9,985 nt of DNA from Candidatus Aminicenantota bacterium (GTDB lineage: Bacteria; Acidobacteriota; Aminicenantia; UBA2199). Of this stretch, positions 1 to 5,841 are shown one piece after another; the stretch's first letter is position 1; every line of letters begins with the position of its first letter. The stretch lies in contig JAPKZM010000006.1 in assembly GCA_026393775.1 (NCBI GenBank), positions 1 to 9,985 of the forward strand. The letters are read 5' to 3'. Under the pieces are notes generated by a model, which made no database searches, was not told where the DNA came from, and saw only the letters and a program-made list of their open reading frames with translations. Both the position numbers and the translations under genes were made by a program.

Positions 1-71
1 CGGGAGATGTTCAGCGGTATCTCTTCGGAATCGATGATGCCTTTGACGAAGCGCAAGTAGTCGGGCATGAT
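1..71 (-). pseudogene. htpG: In-frame continuation of htpG after the amber codon (runs off the window)
   Basis: Reading on in the htpG frame past the TAG at 72-74 gives IMPDYLRFVKG and then IIDSEEIPLNIS, followed by CG, the first two bases of an arginine codon. This is the conserved Hsp90 middle-domain segment (E. coli form: FMPNYLRFVRG...DLPLNVSRE). The cut codon at the window edge corresponds to the conserved arginine (Arg336 in E. coli HtpG). No frameshift is needed: a single codon separates two parts of one gene. The rest of the middle domain and the C-terminal domain should lie to the left of the window. Confidence 0.85.
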
Positions 72-977
72 CTATTTTGAACCTTTCTGGATCAGGATCT
101 TCTTGGAATAGAGGTCTACCCCGGGTTCGGCCTTCATCAAGCCCAGCAGTTCGAACGAGGTCTTGGGAACGAACAGGAGGGCGGTAAACTGCACCGGGGC
201 GTCCGAAGACAAATGCAGGTAAGTTTCGGGATCCTCCTGGGTGTTCTCGAGGAATTTGTAGAACTCGAAATAGTCTTTTTCCTCAAGCTTGGACTTGGGC
301 TGGGTCCAGATGGCCTCCTTTCTGGCGATTTTTTCCCCGTCGAGATAAATGGCGAAGGGGACGAACTTGGAATGCTTCAGGATGATGCTTTTCAACTTGT
401 ACGCTTCCAGGAATTCCTTTTCTTCTTTTTTCAGGAACAGTTCGATGCGCGTGCCCCGGGTTTTCTTGTCGCTGGCCTCGATGGTGTAGCTGCTTTCCCC
501 CTTGGATTTCCACAGCCAGGCCGGGCTGTCCTTCGCCCAGGCTTTGCTGGTGATGTGGATCTCCTTGGCCACCATGAAGCTGGAGTAAAAGCCGACGCCG
601 AACTTGCCGATCAGGTCCACCTGGTTCTTGGTCGGCGTCGCGGCGATTTTTTTCAAGTAGTCGAGGGTGCCGGAATGGGCAATGGTGCCGATATTTCCGA
701 TCAGCTCGTCCTTGCTCATGCCGATGCCGTTGTCTTCGACCGATATTTTGTTGTGTGGCTTGTCGATGGCAATGGTGATTTTAAGCTCCTGGTCCTTCTC
801 TTCGCTGTCGCCGGCGGTCAGGATCTCGAATTGCACCTTGTTCAGCGCGTCGGACGCGTTCGATATCAGCTCGCGTAAAAAAACGTCTTTGTTCTTGTAG
901 AGCGAATAGACCAGGATGTCGAGCAATTGCTTGACTTCGGACTGGAACTCGAATTTTTCCTCTTTTTCCTTGTCCAT
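72..977 (-). CDS. htpG: HtpG (Hsp90 chaperone), N-terminal part ended by an in-frame amber codon
   Basis: ATP-dependent cytosolic Hsp90-family chaperone. Seen: the GHKL ATPase domain is complete, with an N-box (RELISNASDA, about residues 35-44), DNGIG (82-86), GTIAHSGT (about 97-104) and FGVGFYSSF (126-134), followed by the start of the middle domain. I place the start at 977 (MDKEKEEKF) because GAGGAG lies just upstream; the in-frame ATG at 1007 falls inside a TATAAT box. The open frame stops at TAG (72-74) after 301 residues, whereas HtpG is usually about 620. The same frame continues beyond the stop with typical HtpG sequence to the window edge. A 301-residue product would keep ATP binding but lack the conserved middle-domain arginine and the C-terminal dimerisation domain, so it would not be a working Hsp90. 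It may be a nonsense allele, a read-through site or a sequencing error. The family call is very secure. Confidence 0.93.
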   Translation of the reverse strand: MDKEKEEKFEFQSEVKQLLDILVYSLYKNKDVFLRELISNASDALNKVQFEILTAGDSEEKDQELKITIAIDKPHNKISVEDNGIGMSKDELIGNIGTIAHSGTLDYLKKIAATPTKNQVDLIGKFGVGFYSSFMVAKEIHITSKAWAKDSPAWLWKSKGESSYTIEASDKKTRGTRIELFLKKEEKEFLEAYKLKSIILKHSKFVPFAIYLDGEKIARKEAIWTQPKSKLEEKDYFEFYKFLENTQEDPETYLHLSSDAPVQFTALLFVPKTSFELLGLMKAEPGVDLYSKKILIQKGSK

Positions 978-1005
978 GATTTTCTCCTCGCGGATTCCAA
1001 GCTCC

Positions 1006-1011
1006 ATTATA
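1006..1011 (-). promoter_or_regulatory. Probable htpG -10 box (TATAAT)
   Basis: On the minus strand a perfect TATAAT lies 28 bases before the chosen htpG ATG (977), leaving room for a short leader carrying GAGGAG. A TTGACA also occurs on this strand (1019-1024), but only 7 bases from the -10, so it cannot be the matching -35. At the correct distance there is no good -35 match. I see no CIRCE inverted repeat. The box sits at the upstream ATG at 1007 and argues against that start. Confidence 0.5.
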
Positions 1012-1068
1012 CCATTTTTGTCAAGGCGGATTCCCCCTTTCTTGCCGACTCCTGCAGATTGCTTTGGG

Positions 1069-1097
1069 TTGAATAAATCCTTTAAATTTTATACAAT
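1069..1097 (+). promoter_or_regulatory. Probable sigma-70-type promoter of hutH
   Basis: TTGAAT (1069-1074) and TACAAT (1092-1097) are separated by 17 bases, each one mismatch from consensus, about 43 bases before the hutH start. The intergenic region is shared with the divergent htpG promoter. I see no obvious HutC-like operator or CRE site. Confidence 0.55.
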
Positions 1098-1140
1098 AAC
1101 CCTTCCAGAAAAATTCATCGCAAAATTTTGAGGAGGACAA

Positions 1141-2667
1141 ATGGCTATTGTCGTAACCGGAAAGAGCCTGAAAATCGAAGATGTGTATAAGGTGGCCTAC
1201 GGCCTGGAGAAGGTCGAACTCCATCCCGATGCCGTCGAAAGGCTGAAGAACTGCCGGGCTTTCATCGAAAAGCGCATCGAGGCCCGCGAGATCATGTACG
1301 GCGTCAATACCGGCATTGGCGAATTTTCCGAGATGGTGCTGACCGACGAACAGGTCGGGCAGTTTCAAAAATACCTGATCTACAACCACGCGGCCGGCAT
1401 CGGCACGCCGGTGCCCATCCCCGAGGTGCGGGCGGCGATGTTGAGCCGCATCAACGTCCACGCCAACGGCTATTCCGGCTGCCGCCCCGACATCACCCAG
1501 ACCTACGTAGCCATGCTGAACAATGGGGTAACGCCGGTAGTCTGCAACAAGGGCAGCGTCGGCGCCTGCGGCGATCTGGCGCCCATGAGCCAGATCGCGC
1601 TGCTGCTTATGGGCGAGGGCGAGGCCTTTTACAACGGCGAACGGATGCCCGGCGCCGCGGCCATGAAGAAAGCCGGCATCCCCGTCCCGGGTCTCAAGGC
1701 CCGCGACGGTTTGGCGGCCATCAACGGCAGCAACCTGATCACCGGCATGGCCTGCCTGCAGATCTACGAGAGTGAACGGCTGCTCAAGCAGGCCGAGATC
1801 GCCGCGGCCATGACCCTGGAGGCGCTGATGGCCAACATGAAACCCTACGACGCTCGTTTGCACAAGCTGCGCGGCTTCCAGGGCGCGGTCACTTCGGCCG
1901 AAAACATCAAGCATATTATCGAAGGATCCGACTTGCTGGGCAAGGTGAAGGTCAAGGTCCAGGACGCCTACAGCATGCGTTCCACGCCGCAGGTCCTGGG
2001 CGCCTTCCGCGACCAGCTGCGCTGGACGCGCAGCCAGCTGGAGATCGAGCTCAACGGCGTGGCCGACAACCCGATCTTCCTGCCCGACGACAAGGTGGTG
2101 CTCACCGGCGCCAATTTTCAGGGTTCGCCGATCTCGGTGCCGCTGGACATGCTCGGCGCCTGCGTGACCATGGCCTGCGTCATTTCCGAACGGCGCCTGA
2201 ACCGCCTGCTCAACCCGGCGCTCAGCGTCGGCCTACCCTCCTTCCTGACCAAGGGCGCCGGCATGTATTCCGGATTGATGCTCAGCCAGTACACGGCCGA
2301 CATGATGATCGTCGAGCAGCGCATCCTGTCCATGCCCGCCTCGATCCAGTCGATCCCGGCCGCCGCCGACCAGGAGGACTTCGTTTCCATGGGCATGAAC
2401 ACGGCCCTGAAAACCAGGCAAATCATTGACAACGCCTACGGCATTCTGGGCATCGAGTTCATCGCTGCCGCCCAGGCCCTCGACTTCAGGGATTTCAAGC
2501 CCGGCAAGGGGACCCTGGCCGCCAAGGCCGCCGTGCGCAAGGTCGTCCAACACCTAGAAGAGGATCGGCCCCTCTATCCCGACCACAACGCCATGATGGA
2601 GACGGTCAAGAAGCGCGACATCCTGCACGCGGTCGAAAGCGCCATCGGCGAGCTGAAGGCATATTGA
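1141..2667 (+). CDS. hutH: Histidine ammonia-lyase with an Ala-Cys-Gly MIO triad
   Basis: Cytosolic enzyme converting L-histidine to trans-urocanate and ammonia, the first step of histidine degradation. The 508 residues match the family's usual length (about 509). Start: AGGAGG at 1131-1136, four bases before ATG. Seen in order: YGVNTGIGEFS (53-63, catalytic Tyr53), NHAAGIG (82-88, with His83 where histidine-specific enzymes have it), GSVGACGDLAP (138-148), VQDAYSMRSTPQV (273-285, Arg280), ELNGVADNP (303-311), SERRLNRL (349-356) and QEDFVSMG (411-418). In characterised enzymes the MIO electrophile forms from Ala-Ser-Gly; here it is Ala142-Cys143-Gly144 (TGC at 1567-1569). The P. putida Ser143Cys enzyme is reported to retain activity, so this one may well be active. 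His83 favours histidine over tyrosine or phenylalanine, though substrate is inferred. No other hut genes are adjacent. A damaged copy of its 3' end lies at 4697-4825. Confidence 0.93.
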   Translation: MAIVVTGKSLKIEDVYKVAYGLEKVELHPDAVERLKNCRAFIEKRIEAREIMYGVNTGIGEFSEMVLTDEQVGQFQKYLIYNHAAGIGTPVPIPEVRAAMLSRINVHANGYSGCRPDITQTYVAMLNNGVTPVVCNKGSVGACGDLAPMSQIALLLMGEGEAFYNGERMPGAAAMKKAGIPVPGLKARDGLAAINGSNLITGMACLQIYESERLLKQAEIAAAMTLEALMANMKPYDARLHKLRGFQGAVTSAENIKHIIEGSDLLGKVKVKVQDAYSMRSTPQVLGAFRDQLRWTRSQLEIELNGVADNPIFLPDDKVVLTGANFQGSPISVPLDMLGACVTMACVISERRLNRLLNPALSVGLPSFLTKGAGMYSGLMLSQYTADMMIVEQRILSMPASIQSIPAAADQEDFVSMGMNTALKTRQIIDNAYGILGIEFIAAAQALDFRDFKPGKGTLAAKAAVRKVVQHLEEDRPLYPDHNAMMETVKKRDILHAVESAIGELKAY

Positions 2668-2682
2668 TTGATAATTTAATAA

Positions 2683-2698
2683 GATCGGTAGGGACAGG
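2683..2698. repeat. Half copy of the GTAGGGACAGG palindromic repeat
   Basis: The sequence GATCGGTAGGGACAGG begins 15 bases after the hutH stop. It matches the left arm of the perfect hairpin at 4838-4881, which lies at the same distance after the stop of the hutH remnant. The right arm is absent here, so the palindrome is broken. The collinear position indicates shared ancestry of the two hutH 3' regions. Confidence 0.6.
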
Positions 2699-2921
2699 TT
2701 TGAAGACAGTCGCTACATTTTCAATTCTGTAACTATCTAAACTTAATCTGCACGGCCAACCCGACCATGTGGAAAACCGTCTTCAACAGTTGTTGCGCCA
2801 ATAAGTTTTACTCTATAGTGCTAAATATTGTGGATTATTTTAATTTAGCATCCGGAAACCTTTTTTTACCAATTTTTGCAGATTTTTATTGGCTTATTAT
2901 TAACTTTTTTGATGTCGCACT

Positions 2922-2946
2922 GCCCGGTCGAGGCTCGGGCTTTTCC
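2922..2946 (+). terminator. Weak terminator-like hairpin after hutH
   Basis: GCCCG (2922-2926) and CGGGC (2936-2940) can pair around a 9-base loop and are followed by TTTTCC. The stem is only 5 bp and the site is about 255 bases after the hutH stop, so this is a tentative call. Confidence 0.25.
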
Positions 2947-3122
2947 GCTCGATTTCAAACTGTTGCGGAAATTATTTGATTAAAAAAAAGACGTAGAATA
3001 TATGTAGAATATTGATGGGGGCGGAGTATTCATTTTTTGGCAAATCACACATTTTGCGGCCTTTTTTACTCGGGTTTCAAAAAACCGAACCTTCCATTTT
3101 ACAAATAATTCACAATCGCCTA

Positions 3123-3151
3123 TTGCAATTTCAATATATTTTCTTTAACAT
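3123..3151 (+). promoter_or_regulatory. Possible promoter of the cyclase gene
   Basis: TTGCAA (3123-3128) and TAACAT (3146-3151) are spaced by 17 bases, about 95 bases before the cyclase start. The surrounding AT-richness makes chance matches likely, so support is modest. Confidence 0.28.
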
Positions 3152-3246
3152 CCTAATTATGGGGAAGATCGATTTTCCTTTAAGTTTCCTATGAGTTTTT
3201 TCGACAGTTTTGTTAGCCCGCATGCTCCTAGTTCAGGATGAAATAA

Positions 3247-4482
3247 ATGAGCAATAACCTCCCGCAGAAACTCGTTCGGTTTGTAATGCATATTGGAGTA
3301 AATCCAAGTGATAGTGATGAAACTCACCTGGAGAAAACGTTGTTAGTATTTTCTTCTTTAATGATGGCTTCGCTGGCCATTGTGTGGGGTTTCACTTATG
3401 TAGCTTTTAGAGAATACCTGGCTGGTGCAATTCCGCTCTCCTATTCTGTTCTTTCGTTTCTCAGTATTATCTCATTTGCCCGGATGCGCCGCTACCATTT
3501 TTTTCGCTTTAGCCAATTGCTATTATCTCTGTTGCTACCTTTTTTCCTGATGATTGCATTGGGTGGATTTGTTAACTCCAGTGCAGTAGTCTTATGGTCA
3601 TTGAGTTGCCCTTTGGGAGCTTTGGTCTTTGTTGAACGGCGTCAGGCGATCAGGTGGTTCTTGGCTTTCCTTGCCCTGGTCATCCTTGGAGCCATTCTTG
3701 ATCCTTTTGTGCAAAGAACCAGCTATCTGCCCCCGATACTGAGGATCATTTTCTTTGTGATGAACATCGGTTGTACCTCAACTGTAGTCTTTGTGTTGCT
3801 ACAATATTTTGTAAGCCAAAAAGAAACAACACTTAAACTGCTTCACGTTGAGCGATCGAAATCTGAACACCTCCTATTAAATATTTTGCCAAAGGAAATT
3901 GCCGATATTCTAAAGAATGAGAGTCGCACGATTGCAAACCAGTATGATCAAGTGAGTGTGCTGTTTGCCGATATCGTGAACTTCACACCGATGTCCGCTC
4001 TAATGACTCCCGTGGGGCTTGTGGAACTATTGAATGACATATTTTCATTTTTCGATGTGCTCGTGGAAAAGTACCAGCTGGAAAAGATCAAGACAATCGG
4101 AGATTGCTATATGGTTGCTGCCGGTATACCCCAATCACGCCCTGACCACGCTCATATTCTGACCCAGATGGCAATCGAAGTACGAGATCATTTCACCCAG
4201 CATCAATTCCAAGGCAGGCGCTTGGCCTTTCGCATCGGCATCAATTCCGGCCCAGTTGTGGCTGGCGTGATTGGGCATATGAAATTTGCCTATGACCTTT
4301 GGGGTGACGCGGTCAACACGGCTAGCCGTATGGAATCGCATGGTGTAGAAGGACAAATTCAGATTACACGGGCAACTTACGAACTGATCAAGAACGATTT
4401 TGTCTGTGAACCACGTGGTGTGGTAAATGTAAAGGGCAAAGGAGAAATGAAGGTTTGGCATGTGAGGGGGACAAGGGTATGA
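3247..4482 (+). CDS. Membrane-bound class III adenylate cyclase
   Basis: Makes 3',5'-cyclic AMP from ATP at the cytoplasmic face of the inner membrane. The 411 residues form an N-terminal membrane block of about six helices (roughly 33-55, 58-77, 89-108, 111-128, 135-152, 163-188), a helical linker containing LLLNILPKEIADIL (209-222), and a C-terminal cyclase homology domain (about 230-411). Catalytic residues are all visible: metal-binding Asp242 (FADIVNF) and Asp286 (TIGDCYM), base-selecting Lys282 (EKIKTIGD) and Asp350 (AYDLWGD), and transition-state Asn357 and Arg361 (AVNTASRM). The Lys/Asp pair is the adenylate rather than guanylate signature, judged by analogy to mammalian enzymes. Start: AGGA at 3235-3238, 8 bases before ATG. 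No HAMP, PAS or GAF domain is seen, so any stimulus is presumably sensed by the membrane block. Base composition is AT-richer than hutH and htpG, possibly a different origin. It lies between hutH and a hutH 3'-end remnant. Confidence 0.9.
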   Translation: MSNNLPQKLVRFVMHIGVNPSDSDETHLEKTLLVFSSLMMASLAIVWGFTYVAFREYLAGAIPLSYSVLSFLSIISFARMRRYHFFRFSQLLLSLLLPFFLMIALGGFVNSSAVVLWSLSCPLGALVFVERRQAIRWFLAFLALVILGAILDPFVQRTSYLPPILRIIFFVMNIGCTSTVVFVLLQYFVSQKETTLKLLHVERSKSEHLLLNILPKEIADILKNESRTIANQYDQVSVLFADIVNFTPMSALMTPVGLVELLNDIFSFFDVLVEKYQLEKIKTIGDCYMVAAGIPQSRPDHAHILTQMAIEVRDHFTQHQFQGRRLAFRIGINSGPVVAGVIGHMKFAYDLWGDAVNTASRMESHGVEGQIQITRATYELIKNDFVCEPRGVVNVKGKGEMKVWHVRGTRV

Positions 4483-4494
4483 AGAAATGTTACT

Positions 4495-4681
4495 CGGTGC
4501 TTGACTTCTTGACTTTGTTTACACGAAGTACGAGCCAATTAATCAAGCAAGGTTGCTTGGGAGATAATAAGCGTGTGGCGGGATGCCTGTCTTTAATGAT
4601 ACCTATACGGTGTCATTGGTGAAACTGTGCCAGGGATGCACTCTGGCGGTTTAAACATAGAAGTCTAGAAGTCAAGCACCG
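4495..4681. repeat. 187-bp element bounded by 21-bp imperfect inverted repeats (MITE-like)
   Basis: The left end (4495-4515, starting CGGTGCTTGACTTCT) and the right end (4661-4681, ending GAAGTCAAGCACCG) are inverted repeats matching at 20 of 21 positions. The left arm contains a tandem CTTGACTT. The interior has no coding potential but holds a perfect palindrome CAAGCAA-GG-TTGCTTG (4543-4558). It begins 12 bases after the cyclase stop and ends 15 bases before the hutH remnant. No clear target duplication is visible. It could be a small non-autonomous mobile element, or a structured RNA or 3' end of the cyclase transcript; there is no T-tract of the usual terminator kind. Confidence 0.5.
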
Positions 4682-4696
4682 TGTTGGATTAGGATC

Positions 4697-4825
4697 ATGC
4701 TCAGCCAGTACATGGCCGACATGATGATTGTCGAGCAGCGCATCCTGTCCATGATGGAGACGGTCAAGAAGCGCGACATCTTGCATGCGGTCGAAAGCGC
4801 CATCGGCGAGTTGAAGACGTATTAG
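4697..4825 (+). pseudogene. hutH remnant: two segments of the 3' part joined by a 261-bp in-frame deletion
   Basis: Reads as 42 codons plus TAG. The first 19 codons match HutH residues 380-398 and the next 23 match residues 486-508, so residues 399-485 are missing in frame. In the intact gene the pentamer CCATG stands at both edges of the missing segment (2330-2334 and 2591-2595), as expected for a deletion between short direct repeats. Against the intact gene there are five C-to-T changes (ACG to ATG, ATC to ATT, CTG to TTG twice, CAC to CAT), plus GCA to ACG near the end. Similarity continues past the stop into the hairpin repeat. Ahead of the ATG similarity fades within about 20 bases. The fragment lacks the MIO triad and nearly all of the active site and cannot be an enzyme. 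Confidence 0.88.
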
Positions 4826-4837
4826 ATCGGAATTATA

Positions 4838-4881
4838 CAGGATCAGTAGGGACAGGCCACGACCTGTCCCTACTGATCCTG
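4838..4881. repeat. Perfect 19-bp stem, 6-base loop hairpin
   Basis: CAGGATCAGTAGGGACAGG (4838-4856) is followed, after CCACGA, by its exact reverse complement (4863-4881). The left arm begins 12 bases after the stop of the hutH remnant and recurs as a half copy after intact hutH. There is no following T-run, so it is more like a dispersed palindromic (REP-type) repeat than a standard terminator, although so strong a stem would stabilise an RNA 3' end. Confidence 0.8.
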
Positions 4882-4968
4882 GCAATATAAAGCAAATTAT
4901 GTTGATAATTTACTATTTGTTTGCCACATAAGGTTTATTAAAAGCATTACGTATAATCCTGACAAAGA

Positions 4969-4989
4969 AGGCTCATAGGTGTCTGGTCT
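4969..4989. repeat. Dispersed 21-bp repeat, copy A
   Basis: The 21 bases beginning AGGCTCATAGGTGTC recur at 8430-8450 with a single mismatch (TGGTCT here, GGGTCT there). Copy A is followed by a weak dyad: TCTGG (4982-4986) and CCAGA (4997-5001) around CTTCAAG. This suggests the repeat is the left part of a small hairpin element. Confidence 0.55.
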
Positions 4990-5052
4990 TCAAGTTCCAG
5001 AAATGAAATTCATAGATTTAAAAAATCGTAAAATGCATTGATTTCTTTTTCC

Positions 5053-5081
5053 TTGACAAACGAAAAATCAAATCCTATATT
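5053..5081 (+). promoter_or_regulatory. Strong sigma-70-type promoter of the HAD/membrane-protein operon
   Basis: A perfect TTGACA (5053-5058), a 17-base spacer and TATATT (5076-5081, one mismatch) give the best promoter in the window. Transcription would start near 5088, leaving a leader of about 43 bases that contains AAGGTG before the HAD start codon. Confidence 0.75.
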
Positions 5082-5130
5082 CGTCAGGTGAATGGAATAA
5101 AGATAAAAGAGAATAGAAGGTGATCGATTT

Positions 5131-5841
5131 ATGACTGCAATCATTTTTGATGTAGATGACACTTTGGTGGACAGCATGCATTTTGACATTGCCCTGTTTG
5201 TAAATACTATCAAGGAGATATTGGGCGATGTTATTGTTCATGATGACTGGAGAAAATTCAAGAATGTGACGGACTCCGGGATCCTGGACCAGATAATCAA
5301 CGAAAATAATATAGCGGATGCGAAAGATGCGTTCGGGCGTGTCCGGAAACGGTTCGGCGAATTGGTAATGGCCCACCTTGAAGCCAATCCGTGCAAACCC
5401 AAGCGCGGCGCAATAGCTGCTATAAATGAACTGAGTAAAAACAAAAATTACACCATAGGCTTTGCCACCGGCGGCTGGCGGCACACCGCGCCGATGAAGT
5501 TGCAATCGGCCGGATTCTCCTTTGATGAAACAACCCTGTTTTCCAGCGACGATCATCATGAACGCATCGGCATAATGAAATGCTGCAAGGACCGCATCGC
5601 CCAAAACTGCAATGACATTGTATACGTGGGCGATGGCGAATGGGACCTGGAGGCCGCCGCAAAGCTGCAGTGGGGATTTATCGGCATTGGCGATAGGCTG
5701 AAAGGCAAGGCAGAGGTGTGGATCGAAGATTTTTTTTCTGAATATTGGAAATCTGCACCTGACAAGGCGCTACGGCGAACGAAGATGGGCAACGCTACGG
5801 AACAGGGCATCAGGGTGTCGAAGGAGCAAGAAAGTGTATAA
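5131..5841 (+). CDS. HAD-superfamily phosphatase (phosphoglycolate phosphatase-like)
   Basis: Probable cytosolic phosphomonoesterase of 236 residues; substrate unknown. Seen: motif I FDVDDTLVDS (6-15) with nucleophile Asp7 and acid/base Asp9, a helical cap region (about 16-85), motif II FATGG (Thr113), a motif III region SSDDHHERIGIMK (138-150) where Arg145 or Lys150 could supply the basic residue, and motif IV VGDGEWD (166-172) with Asp168 and Asp172. All catalytic elements are present. After about residue 205 a charged tail with no family counterpart I recognise extends the protein; its last codons contain the next gene's ribosome binding site. Start: AAGGTG 8 bases before ATG, with a strong promoter upstream. 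It overlaps the next gene by 8 bases, so the two are probably translationally coupled. The superfamily is secure; the specific reaction is not. Confidence 0.85.
   Translation: MTAIIFDVDDTLVDSMHFDIALFVNTIKEILGDVIVHDDWRKFKNVTDSGILDQIINENNIADAKDAFGRVRKRFGELVMAHLEANPCKPKRGAIAAINELSKNKNYTIGFATGGWRHTAPMKLQSAGFSFDETTLFSSDDHHERIGIMKCCKDRIAQNCNDIVYVGDGEWDLEAAAKLQWGFIGIGDRLKGKAEVWIEDFFSEYWKSAPDKALRRTKMGNATEQGIRVSKEQESV

Larger units (their letters stand above)
2668..3246. other. AT-rich spacer between hutH and the cyclase gene, no supported gene
   Basis: A 579-base stretch, much AT-richer than hutH. It starts with the half-palindrome also seen after the hutH remnant, contains one weak terminator-like hairpin (2922-2946) and a direct repeat of GTAGAATAT (from about 2992 and 3004), and ends with the cyclase gene's upstream region. 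Two small open frames (2767-2979, 3012-3194) lack ribosome binding sites and recognisable protein character and are not called. Confidence 0.6.

Noticed and set aside
213..878. 221-codon open frame on the plus strand
   Set aside because: Lies wholly antisense to htpG, whose ATPase motifs are unmistakable; the translation is low-complexity and typical of a GC-rich shadow frame.
1019..1024. TTGACA on the minus strand as a -35 box for htpG
   Set aside because: Only 7 bases separate it from TATAAT, far below the 16-18 required.
1021..1914. 297-codon open frame on the minus strand
   Set aside because: Antisense to hutH and the shared promoter region, with no motif or ribosome site; a shadow of a conserved GC-rich gene.
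3068..3090. Possible hairpin around CGGGTTTCAAAAAACCG in the cyclase upstream region
   Set aside because: The stem needs a bulge, is short and has no T-run; not distinguishable from chance in AT-rich DNA.
2767..3194. Two small plus-strand open frames (2767-2979 and 3012-3194)
   Set aside because: AT-rich, Phe/Leu/Ile-rich translations without Shine-Dalgarno sequences or recognisable similarity; expected by chance in this spacer.
2278..4825. Genomic-island attachment sites formed by the duplicated hutH 3' end
   Set aside because: No integrase gene is present, the duplicated segment was originally several hundred bases long, and the second copy does not restore a gene; segmental duplication explains it better.
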